The notes beneath the pieces are model-generated. The model was not told where the DNA came from. It ran no database searches and saw only the letters and a list, made by a program, of their open reading frames with translations. This document shows positions 8,866 to 18,600 of a DNA stretch of 64,000 nucleotides, in pieces. Position 1 is the stretch's first letter. Every line of letters starts with the position of its first letter. Source of the DNA: an uncultured Clostridia bacterium (lineage in GTDB: Bacteria; Bacillota; Clostridia; TANB77; CAG-508); contig CAPIEU010000001.1 of assembly GCA_948630815.1 (NCBI GenBank), forward strand, positions 202,796 through 266,795. Reading direction: 5' to 3'. Both the position numbers and the translations under genes were made by a program.

Positions 8866-10371
8866 ATGACTGCTAAAGAGTTAAGAAATTCAATTCTTCA
8901 ATTGGCAATACAAGGAAAATTAGTTAAACAAAATCCAAAGGACAAGCCAGCTACTGTGTTATTAGAAAAGATAAAAGAAGAAAGAAAAAAATTAATAAAA
9001 GAAAAAAAGATAAAAAAGGAAAAATATTCTAAAATATATAAAAAGGCAGATAAATATTATGAGGAGTTTGAAGATGGCACAATAAATGATATTACAGAGG
9101 AAATTCCATTTGATATTCCTGAAAGTTGGGAATGGTGCAGATTTTCTGTTATAAATTATACTGTTGGAGGTAAGAATAACCAAATAAAGAGTACAGAAAT
9201 TTTAAAAGAAGGAAACTTCCCTGTTATTTCACAAGGGCAAAAGTTAATAGATGGATATTATAATGATGAAAAAAAAGTATATAAAATAAACAATCCTGTA
9301 ATAATGTTTGGGGATCATACTAAAAATGTAAAGTATATTGATTTTAACTTTATAATTGGTGCAGATGGAACTAAATTTATTTCACCCATTAATTATTATG
9401 AGAAATATTTATATTATTTTATAATATATGCAACTATTAATATGAAAAGTCGCGGGTATGCCAGACATTTTACAATTTTAAACAGTATGTATATGCCTAT
9501 TCCACCTATAGATGAACAATATAGAATTGTATCAGAAATTGAAAAATTTATTCCAATTATAGAGCAATACAACAGTTTATATTTACAATTAGAAGCTCTT
9601 AATAAGAGTTACAAAGAAAACCTAAAAAAGTCAATCCTACAATATGCAATACAAGGGAAATTAGTTAAACAAGATTTAGAAGAAGAATCAGCAGAAGTTC
9701 TAATTAATAAAATATTAGAAGAGAAAAGAGAATTAATAAAAACTAAGAAGATAAAAAAGGATAATTTATCGATAATACATAAAAATTCTACAGATAATCA
9801 ATTTTATGAGAAGTTTGATGATGGTACAGTAAATAATATTACAAATGAAATTCCATTTGATATTCCTAACAATTGGGCGTGGACAAGATTAGGTAATATT
9901 GGACAAACTAATATTGGACTAACTTACAAACCGACAGACATATCTTCTAAAGGAACAATAGTTTTAAGGTCAAGCAATATTAAAAAAGGAAAAATAGATT
10001 ATAATGACATAATAAAAGTAAGTATTAATATACCAGATAATAAAAAATGTTATAAAGACGATATTTTAATTTGTGTAAGAAATGGAAGTAAAAGATTAAT
10101 TGGTAAATCTGCATTAATTGATCAAAACGGACTAACTTTTGGTGCTTTTATGGCTATATACAGAAGTATGTATAACGTTTATATTTATTTGATTTTAAAC
10201 TCAAATTATTTTAAAAACAAAGTAATTGGCGAGGTTGGAACTACTACAATAAATCAGTTAACACAACCAATAATTAAAAATTTTTTAATACCATTACCAC
10301 CAATTAATGAACAAAGCAAAATTGTACAAAAAACAAATCAATTGTTTAAATATTTAGAAACAGCTGAATAA
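8866..10371 (+). CDS. hsdS: Type I restriction-modification specificity subunit HsdS, orphan
   Basis: 501 residues with two target-recognition domains (about 80-230 and 320-480) separated by conserved coiled-coil regions. The two half-repeats are obvious: ILQLAIQGKLVKQNP near residue 11 and ILQYAIQGKLVKQDL near residue 257, with IPFDIPESWEW and IPFDIPNNWAW after each. Helical spacer regions such as IPPIDEQYRIVSEIE and LPPINEQSKIVQKT close each domain. HsdS sets the DNA sequence recognised by the HsdM/HsdR complex, but no hsdM or hsdR is in the window, so it must work with distant subunits or be inactive. GGAGG precedes ATG 8866. Confidence 0.92.
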   Translation: MTAKELRNSILQLAIQGKLVKQNPKDKPATVLLEKIKEERKKLIKEKKIKKEKYSKIYKKADKYYEEFEDGTINDITEEIPFDIPESWEWCRFSVINYTVGGKNNQIKSTEILKEGNFPVISQGQKLIDGYYNDEKKVYKINNPVIMFGDHTKNVKYIDFNFIIGADGTKFISPINYYEKYLYYFIIYATINMKSRGYARHFTILNSMYMPIPPIDEQYRIVSEIEKFIPIIEQYNSLYLQLEALNKSYKENLKKSILQYAIQGKLVKQDLEEESAEVLINKILEEKRELIKTKKIKKDNLSIIHKNSTDNQFYEKFDDGTVNNITNEIPFDIPNNWAWTRLGNIGQTNIGLTYKPTDISSKGTIVLRSSNIKKGKIDYNDIIKVSINIPDNKKCYKDDILICVRNGSKRLIGKSALIDQNGLTFGAFMAIYRSMYNVYIYLILNSNYFKNKVIGEVGTTTINQLTQPIIKNFLIPLPPINEQSKIVQKTNQLFKYLETAE

Positions 10372-10386
10372 TCAGCTGTTTTTTTA
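10361..10386 (+). terminator. Terminator overlapping the hsdS stop
   Basis: CAGCTGAATAATCAGCTG followed by eight T residues. The stem includes the last codons of hsdS. Confidence 0.85.
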
Positions 10387-10690
10387 TAAAACCCTACTAT
10401 CCTAAGCAATACAGCTAAAAAAGGGCCAATTTGTAATACAAATTTAATATAAAATTAATAGAACAAAAAAATGATGCAAATCCTAGTATTTCCGTAAATA
10501 ACTATAAGTAATAAAAATAGAAAGAGGAAAATATTATCATTGAAAATAACAAAAAAAATAGTATTATAATATATAAATATATAAAAAAACAAAAATCACA
10601 TAAAAACATAACAAAAAATTACACATAATGACACCAAACGACAGAAAGAAAAATATTTTACATAAAACGTTGTTTTTTTAGCATAAACAC
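10387..10690. other. A+T-rich intergenic region without a gene
   Basis: About 300 bases before the surface-protein promoter. I see no open frame with a ribosome binding site, no repeat of the families described elsewhere and no clear operator. Confidence 0.6.
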
Positions 10691-10719
10691 TTGAAAAAGT
10701 GCTAAAAAAAAGGTATAAT
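10691..10719 (+). promoter_or_regulatory. Promoter of the giant surface-protein operon
   Basis: TTGAAA (10691-10696), a 17-base spacer and TATAAT (10714-10719), 44 bases before the start codon. ACACTTGAAAAAGTGCT forms a small inverted repeat over the -35 box. Confidence 0.75.
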
Positions 10720-10762
10720 GGAATGTGACAGTGTAAAACCCAAAATTAGGAGGAATAAAAAG

Positions 10763-13700
10763 ATGAATCAAAAATTATTAAGCAAGGTACTTGCAACAAT
10801 GTTAGCAGTGATTTTAACATTTGCAAACTTCATAATGCTTGGAGTATATGCTACAAAATCATATGCAACAAATGATACACTAGAAAACCAAACCATAGTA
10901 TCAAACAATGAAAATGTTGAGTTTGATGCTTATTTTGTGAATGGTATCGGAAACAAAACACATACTTTAAAACAAGATATAGATATGGTTCAAAAATTAT
11001 ATTTGTTAGTCAATGTAAAAAAAGGATATTTAAAAAATGCTAAAATAGAAATGGTAGGAGAAAACCAAACTAAAGCAAATTTTAAAATCATAAATAGTGA
11101 GCAAAATCTTGAAATGATTGAAAACATTGATGTAGAAAACAATATAATTTCATTAAAGCAATTAAATAGTGGTACACAAATTGTATTAGAAATACCAATT
11201 GCAAATACAAAAATAGATATGTTTGATTTATCAGATTTTAGTAAAATAAATAATATAAAATTAACAGGTGCATATCAAGCAAATGATGGAAAAACTGTTA
11301 ATATAGAAAAAACAATAAATGCAAGGGTAGAATGGGAAAAAGATGTAGAAATAGAAGTAGAACAAGAAACAAAAGCATTTATACCATATAATATAGGTGA
11401 AAAATCAGGTACAATTTTACAAACAGTTATACAAACAGGAATAGTAAATAATGCCTTACCTGTTAAAGAAACAAAAATTACCCTAAAAGCTATAGAAGCA
11501 AATGGAGTAAAACCAAAAGAAGTAGTAGTAGCAAGTAAAAATAATGCAAACTTTGGAAAAGACAATTGGAATTATAATGAAGAAACAGGAATAATTACAA
11601 TAACAGTAGAAAACAAAGAAAACAACAATAAAATAGAATGGGATAAAAATTTAAAAGACGAATTTGTAATAACATATATATTTAACCAAAAAATTGAAAC
11701 TATAGAAACAGCTCAACAAGCAAAAGTAGAAATAGACGCATATAGTAGTGTACAAATAAAAAAAGAAAAAGAAGATACACTACAAATTAGTGAAAATGAA
11801 ATTAAAGGGAATATTGTAGAAACAAACTTAGAAACACCTGAGGCATTAAGCAAAGGATATTTATATACAAAACCACAAAAAGAAACAGAGTATTTTGAAA
11901 ATGTGAAAGTACAAGTATCATACGCTAATATGGTAGATAAAATAGTAGTAGAAAATAAAATAGATAACTTTGTAAACTCAAAAAATGAAGTAAACCAAGC
12001 TACATCATACTATAAAACTACGAAAGTAAACAAAAAAGACTTTGAAAAAGTATTAGGAACAGATGGGTTTATTAAAATATTAGGAGCAAATGGAGAAGAA
12101 CTAGTAGTATTCACAAAAGAATCTATAGTAGATGAAAATGAAAATTTTGTTTATACATATAAAAACGAAATAAATGAGGTTAAAATAGAAACATCAAAAC
12201 CAATTGAAGAAGGAACAATAAAAATAAGTCATGTAAAAAGCTTAAATGGAAAAACAAATTATACAAAAGCACAAATAGCAGATTTTCAAAAATTACAAAC
12301 AGCTACTATATCAAAGGTAGAATATGAAAACGTTAAAATGCAACTTGCAGAAACTTCAAAAGATATTACTCTTATTGCACCATCTACAAAAATAGAAGTA
12401 GAAACAAATAAAAAGGATTTATCAACAGTAGTAAAAAATGAAAATGTAGAAATTAAAGTATTATTAAAAACAAATGACATTACCTGTGATTTATATAAAA
12501 ATCCAAGTGTAGAAATAGTACTACCAAATTATATAGAAGAAGTAACAATAAAAGATATTAATCTATTATTTGATAATGAACTAAAAATAAAAAACCACGA
12601 AACATATAAAAATAATGCAGGAAACACAGTAATTAGAGTAACTATAGAGGGTGAACAAACAACTTATAATCAAAACGAATTATCAAAAGGTGCAAATCTT
12701 GTAATAAATACAGATATTACATTAAAAAAATTAACACCAACAAAAGAAGATGTAATAAAAGCATATATAACAAACGAATTAGTAACAACATTTGAATTTA
12801 CAGAACCTACAAAAGCAAGAGCTATGGCAAATAAAGGTTATACATATACAAGTTTAAATGCAGTAGCACCAATTGGAGTAGTTACTACTAACTCACTTGA
12901 AGGGTATAATTCAAAAAATGAAACAGTAACATCAATTAGTGGTGAAGAACGTATAGGAAAATTAGAAACAAGAACAGATGCAAAAACAGCCACAGTAAAA
13001 ATGGATGTAATAAACAATTATTCTAACCCAATAAATAGTATAGTTATATTAGGTAGAATACCAGCAGCTGGAAATACAAACACTTCTACTAAAGAAGACT
13101 TAGAATCTAATTTAACATTAACTTTAAATAACAAAATTGTAGCAAGTGGAATAGATGAAAACAAAGTAACAATATATTATAGCAAAAATGCAAATGCAAA
13201 TAGAGATTTAACCGATAAGAATAATGCTTGGACTACATCTTACGAAAATTTAGCAGATGTTAAATCATATCTGATACTATTAAATGACTACCAAATGAAT
13301 ACAGGAGATACTGTACAATTTAGCTACAATGTACAAATACCAGAAAACTTAAAACACGATATGTCTACATATGCTATATACACAGTATATTTTGAAAACA
13401 TCAAGGCAAAAGAAAGAACATTAGAAAGTGTAACAGCGACAAAAGTAGGACTAACTTCAGGACAAGGACCAGATTTACAAGTTAATACAAAAGCAAATGT
13501 AGAAAGTGAGGTTAAAGAAGGAGAAATAATTAAATATACAGTACAAGTAACAAACAATGGAAAATTACCAGTTAATAATGTTACAATATCTGCAAATATA
13601 CCTGAAAATACTGTATATACATATATAGATGGAACAGGAACAGAAGATGAAAGACTATACAACAATAAAATAACTACATATGTACAAAAAATAAATTCTA

Positions 13701-15679
13701 TACAAGTTGGAGAGACAAAAGAAATAACATATGAAGTAGAAGCTGGGGAAATTAAACAAGATGTAAAAGAGTTAGAGTTATTACAAAAAGCAAGTGTTAC
13801 AGTAGAAGGATATGAAGAAACATTTGCCTCAAATGAAATAAAAACAAAACTAGTACAAGGAAACTTAAAACTTAATTTAAACTTAGTACAAATACCAGAA
13901 ACATATCCAAGACAAGTTGGAGATGAAGTAACATATAAAATAGACATTACTAATGTAAATTCTATTTCAAAAAAAGATGTTAAGATTACCCAAGAACTAT
14001 CAGATGGTGTAAGCTTTATAGGTGCATCACAATATGGTGTATATAACAAAAACACAAATACGGTTACATGGGATTATAATATAATTGCTGGAAATGTAAG
14101 CAAAACACTTTATGTAACAGTAAAAGTAGATGAATTAAAAGATAATACATATCAAAAAACAATATCTAGCAAAATAACAGCAAAAAATGCAGATTTTGAA
14201 GTAGCATCAAATACTATTAGCTTTGAAGTAAAAAAAGGAATTATAACTGTAAAACAAACTACAGAAACACCAAAAGAAGTTACAGAAGGTTCAAACATTG
14301 TATACCATACTACAATAGAAAATATAGGAACAGGTAGTGTAACAGGGCTTAAAATTACAAATGTAATGTCTAATGAACTTGAATTTGTAAAAGCACAATA
14401 TTCATTAAATGGCAAAACAACTAATGCTGGAAAAACAATCGCACTTTCAGGATTAGGTGGAAAAGAGAAAATAGAATTAACTGTTTACTTAAAAGCAAAA
14501 AATGTACCAGATGGAAAAGAGTTTGTAGAAGTTAAAAATGCAGTAAAAATTGAACAAGATGGACAACCCGAAATATTATCTAATGAAATAGTAAATAAAG
14601 TTACTAAAAAAGCATCTTCAGTTATAGACCCAGTCGCACCAGAAAAACCAGTAGAAGGTACACATTCTATTACAGGAATTGTATGGAAAGACCTAAATAA
14701 TAATGGCTCAAGAGATGAAGAAGAACAAGGAATGGATAATGTTAAAATTATATTAATAAATGCAGTAAATGGAGAAATTGTAAAAGATATAGTAACAGGA
14801 AAAAATAAAGAGCAACAAACAGTATCTGGAGGAAGATATACATTTAATAACTTACAATCAGGTAAATATATGGTAGCATTCTTATATGATACAGAAAAAT
14901 ATGTAGTAACTGAATATCAAAAAGAAGGAATAAATGATGATAAAAATTCAGACGCTATTTTATTAGACATAGAAATAGAAGGAAAGAAACAATTAGTAGG
15001 TGTAAGTGACACCTTAGAATTAAAGGACAAAGACATAAACAATATAGATTTAGGATTAGTAGAAAACCAAAAATTTGATTTAAAACTAGACAAAGTAATT
15101 ACAAAAATACAAATGCAAGCAAAAGGAGAAACTAAAGAATATAATTTTAAAGATGCAAAATTTGCAAAATTAGACTTAAATGAAAAAACAATAAAAGATA
15201 CAAGCATTGTTATAGAGTACAAAATAAGAGTAACAAATGAAGGTAAAGTAGCAGGATATGCAAAGAAAATTGTAGATTATATTCCAGATGGAATGACATT
15301 CTCATCAGAACTAAACAAAGACTGGTATCAATCTTCAAATGGAAATGTATATAATTCGAGTTTAGCAAATACTTTAATTAATCCAGGCGAAACAAAAGAA
15401 GTTACATTATTATTAACAAAGAAAATGGATGAAAACAATTTAGGCTTAATAAATAACACAGCAGAAATATATGAAAGTTATAATGACCTTGGAATTAAAG
15501 ATGTAGATTCTACACCTGCAAATAAGGTACAAAATGAAGATGATATAAGCTCAGCAGATGCAATGATAGGTGTTAAAACTGGAGAAGTATATGTATATAT
15601 ATTAATTACAATAATAAGTATGGGAATTCTTGTAGTAGGAATTTACTATATTAATAAAAAAGTTTTACAAAAGATATAA
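10763..15679 (+). CDS. Giant secreted surface protein with DUF11-like and SdrD-like domains
   Basis: 1638 residues. A signal peptide (about 1-33) ends near KSYATND. A long unrecognised beta-rich stretch follows. DUF11-like repeats start near residues 904 (VTNNGKLPVNNVTISANIP), 1036 (ITNVNSISKKDVKITQELSD) and 1163 (IENIGTGSVTGLKITNVMS). An SdrD B-like domain (about 1300-1430) has DLNNNGSRDEEEQGMDNV, and another DUF11-like module follows. The C-terminus has a membrane helix (about 1610-1632) and a short basic tail, with no LPXTG motif, so it is membrane-anchored. AGGAGG precedes ATG 10763. The likely role is adhesion or cell-surface structure; the partner is encoded 19 bases downstream. Confidence 0.85.
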   Translation: MNQKLLSKVLATMLAVILTFANFIMLGVYATKSYATNDTLENQTIVSNNENVEFDAYFVNGIGNKTHTLKQDIDMVQKLYLLVNVKKGYLKNAKIEMVGENQTKANFKIINSEQNLEMIENIDVENNIISLKQLNSGTQIVLEIPIANTKIDMFDLSDFSKINNIKLTGAYQANDGKTVNIEKTINARVEWEKDVEIEVEQETKAFIPYNIGEKSGTILQTVIQTGIVNNALPVKETKITLKAIEANGVKPKEVVVASKNNANFGKDNWNYNEETGIITITVENKENNNKIEWDKNLKDEFVITYIFNQKIETIETAQQAKVEIDAYSSVQIKKEKEDTLQISENEIKGNIVETNLETPEALSKGYLYTKPQKETEYFENVKVQVSYANMVDKIVVENKIDNFVNSKNEVNQATSYYKTTKVNKKDFEKVLGTDGFIKILGANGEELVVFTKESIVDENENFVYTYKNEINEVKIETSKPIEEGTIKISHVKSLNGKTNYTKAQIADFQKLQTATISKVEYENVKMQLAETSKDITLIAPSTKIEVETNKKDLSTVVKNENVEIKVLLKTNDITCDLYKNPSVEIVLPNYIEEVTIKDINLLFDNELKIKNHETYKNNAGNTVIRVTIEGEQTTYNQNELSKGANLVINTDITLKKLTPTKEDVIKAYITNELVTTFEFTEPTKARAMANKGYTYTSLNAVAPIGVVTTNSLEGYNSKNETVTSISGEERIGKLETRTDAKTATVKMDVINNYSNPINSIVILGRIPAAGNTNTSTKEDLESNLTLTLNNKIVASGIDENKVTIYYSKNANANRDLTDKNNAWTTSYENLADVKSYLILLNDYQMNTGDTVQFSYNVQIPENLKHDMSTYAIYTVYFENIKAKERTLESVTATKVGLTSGQGPDLQVNTKANVESEVKEGEIIKYTVQVTNNGKLPVNNVTISANIPENTVYTYIDGTGTEDERLYNNKITTYVQKINSIQVGETKEITYEVEAGEIKQDVKELELLQKASVTVEGYEETFASNEIKTKLVQGNLKLNLNLVQIPETYPRQVGDEVTYKIDITNVNSISKKDVKITQELSDGVSFIGASQYGVYNKNTNTVTWDYNIIAGNVSKTLYVTVKVDELKDNTYQKTISSKITAKNADFEVASNTISFEVKKGIITVKQTTETPKEVTEGSNIVYHTTIENIGTGSVTGLKITNVMSNELEFVKAQYSLNGKTTNAGKTIALSGLGGKEKIELTVYLKAKNVPDGKEFVEVKNAVKIEQDGQPEILSNEIVNKVTKKASSVIDPVAPEKPVEGTHSITGIVWKDLNNNGSRDEEEQGMDNVKIILINAVNGEIVKDIVTGKNKEQQTVSGGRYTFNNLQSGKYMVAFLYDTEKYVVTEYQKEGINDDKNSDAILLDIEIEGKKQLVGVSDTLELKDKDINNIDLGLVENQKFDLKLDKVITKIQMQAKGETKEYNFKDAKFAKLDLNEKTIKDTSIVIEYKIRVTNEGKVAGYAKKIVDYIPDGMTFSSELNKDWYQSSNGNVYNSSLANTLINPGETKEVTLLLTKKMDENNLGLINNTAEIYESYNDLGIKDVDSTPANKVQNEDDISSADAMIGVKTGEVYVYILITIISMGILVVGIYYINKKVLQKI

Positions 15680-15697
15680 AAGAAAGGAGGAAAAATA

Positions 15698-18600
15698 ATG
15701 AAAGTAAACAAACTAAAAATACTTATATTAGGGATAATACTTATACTAGGAATAAGTATAGCAAACTATAGTTTTGCATTTGTAGTATTTGATGGAGAAG
15801 AAGGAGTAGAAAACCGTAGATTTAAACCACATACAATATTAGTAGATAGTAAAGAAGAATTATTTTATTGTATTAACCATGGTGGAAGTTATAATGCAAC
15901 ACTAACTAAAGAACAATTTGAAGCATATAAGGTAGATTATGAAACACCTACAAGTTGTACTGTTTGCGGTGGATTAAAACCAGCTTGGACAGGAGAGTTA
16001 AGATATATGCAATATTCTCATAATAGGACATTAAACGTATTTGAACATCAAGATGAAGCATATATTTTAGCAAATGCACAAGAAAATGGAACATTAACAG
16101 AAATGGATACGGCAGAAGCTACATGGGCATCAACAGTTAGTAACCCAAGACAAGCGGCAGAACAAGCAGCTGAAGGAATTGCATATAAAGCATTTTATGA
16201 TAGTATTCATAGTGGAGCTACAGATATATTTCAATCATTAGTACAAGATTTAACAGTTAAAGATGATGTTAAAGTAGTAGTTAACCAAAATGAAGATTAT
16301 TACATTGTAGGACCATTTAATATTACTTATCCAGATGGAAGATATGCAGGAAAAAATAAATTTAGTTGGATTAGTGGTATAACAGCAGTTACAGATGTAG
16401 GAGACTATACAGCAACAGTTCTTTCATCTACAGGAAGTGAAATAATAGGATATGGCAAAGATGGAGATAGTAGTTTAAATGGGGAAACATTTTATATAAA
16501 ATTTTATTCTACAGATGCAACAAATGTAAAAATAAAAGTGAATTTTGGATATATAGAACATGTTTATGCTGAACTTGAAGAATATACAGGTCAATATGTA
16601 TATCGTTATTGGAAAAGAGAAATAGTAAGCGTAGGTAGTGAAGAATGGTCTGGTTGTGATCATAACATTTATGAAGATGAAGATCCTGATTTAAAAGATG
16701 GAGAAAAATACAAATTATGTGAAAAATATGGACCATCTACTCAAGTATTAATGATGGCAAAAAAATGGGAATACACAGACGAATGGGGAAGCCATGAGAT
16801 AATAGCAAAAAAATATTATGGAAATGCAACATTAGAAATTACTCCAGGTGGAACAGTAATAGACCTAACCATGAGAATAGAAGGGGATGTATTTTTAGAT
16901 AAGGATACAGGAAAAGTAAATACTGGAAACCAAAAATTTGATAATGGAGAAGAATTAAAAGGAGTAGAAGTAACTTTATATGATGAAGCAGGAAACCAAG
17001 TAACCGCAACAGCATACAATTACCATAAACATGAAGGAAACTCATCAACATATGGAGGCTGTTATACAATACCTGTGAAACATATTCATAGTGGAAGTAA
17101 AACAACTTTTGGTACATGCTTTACATTAGCTAACCATGAACATACAGGAAGCCCATTAACAGATGGAGGATGCTATACTAAACCAATATATCATGAACAT
17201 GAGGCATCATGTTATGGAGAACCTAAACCAATGCTAATAATATGCGAAAAAGTAGAAGGACAGTTTGAATATTATGATACAATTTATCATCATCATGCAG
17301 ATGAATGCTATAATGGCGATGGAAATCTAAAATGTGGTATGGCAGAAGGACAAGAAATAGGAACAAAGCCAATTTATCACGTACATACAAAAGATTGTTA
17401 TGGCTGTAAAAAGGAAGAACATAGACATACAGATGATTGTTATGACGAAGATGGAGGTAGTCAAACAATATGTGACTATATAGAACATATACATTGTATA
17501 GAAGGAGTATGTAAAATACCAGTACATGAACATACTGGTGAATGTTATGGTGAGGATGAAGATGGAGATCCAGAAATAATATGTGGAAAAAATGCTCATA
17601 CACATTGTAGTCGTCTTGCACGTGAGATTATATGTGGTAAATCAGGTGATATAGAAGAATATGCTATAAATTGTGAATATTCTCATATACATACAGATAA
17701 ATGTTATAATCATAATGAAGCTGGAGAAAGAATTGGAGATGCAATATGTGGAGAAAAAACTATTACTTATACACAAACATGTGACAAAACAGAAGACACA
17801 ATAGAATATTATAAACCAAGCTGTAATAAAATGTATGATAGTTCTTATCAAATACCAGGAATACAATTAACAGATGATAATGGACATTATATATTTGCTA
17901 ACTTAAATTCACAGAAAAAATATTATATAAAATTCGTATATAATGGAATATTGTATACAAATGTAGTATATGATCCAGAAAATGACAGAGATACTTCAAA
18001 ATCTGAAGAAGATGCAATGGGACATACAGGAAATAGACAAAACTTTAATAATGTATTTGCTGAAATTGGTTCATATCCATCAAATTATGAAATAAAAAAT
18101 AAAGTATTTAATAATAAATTAGGAAACTATAATAAAGTATATTTACAAGAAGAAGTTGCAGACCTGTTTAAGAAAATATCTACAAATATGGTAACTGGAC
18201 ACAGTGATAATAAGTTTATACAGGAATGTAAAGAAACTTATTATAAAGAAATGTATAATCTAGTAAGTGGTAGAAACTACTATGAAGAAAATGTACATAA
18301 TGATGCTTTAATGGAAGCAATAAGAAATAATGTAAATAATCAGTACAATAATAAAGAAGTAATGGAAAAAGCAAAATTAATAGAGGCAAGTAAATATACC
18401 TATTATAAAGAAATGTATAATCTAGTAAGTGGTAGAAACTACTATGAAGAAAATGCACATGATGACGCCTTAATGGAAAGAATTAAAAATAATGTAAATA
18501 ATCAATATAATCATGAAGAGTTAATGAGAAAAGTACAATTTGTAGTAGATTGTAGAATTAAAGCATATACAGTAAACAAATATCCAATACCAAACGAATT

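Noticed and set aside
6500..10371. A prophage or defence island
   Set aside because: Fic and hsdS genes are adjacent, but there are no integrase, capsid, terminase, hsdM or hsdR genes.
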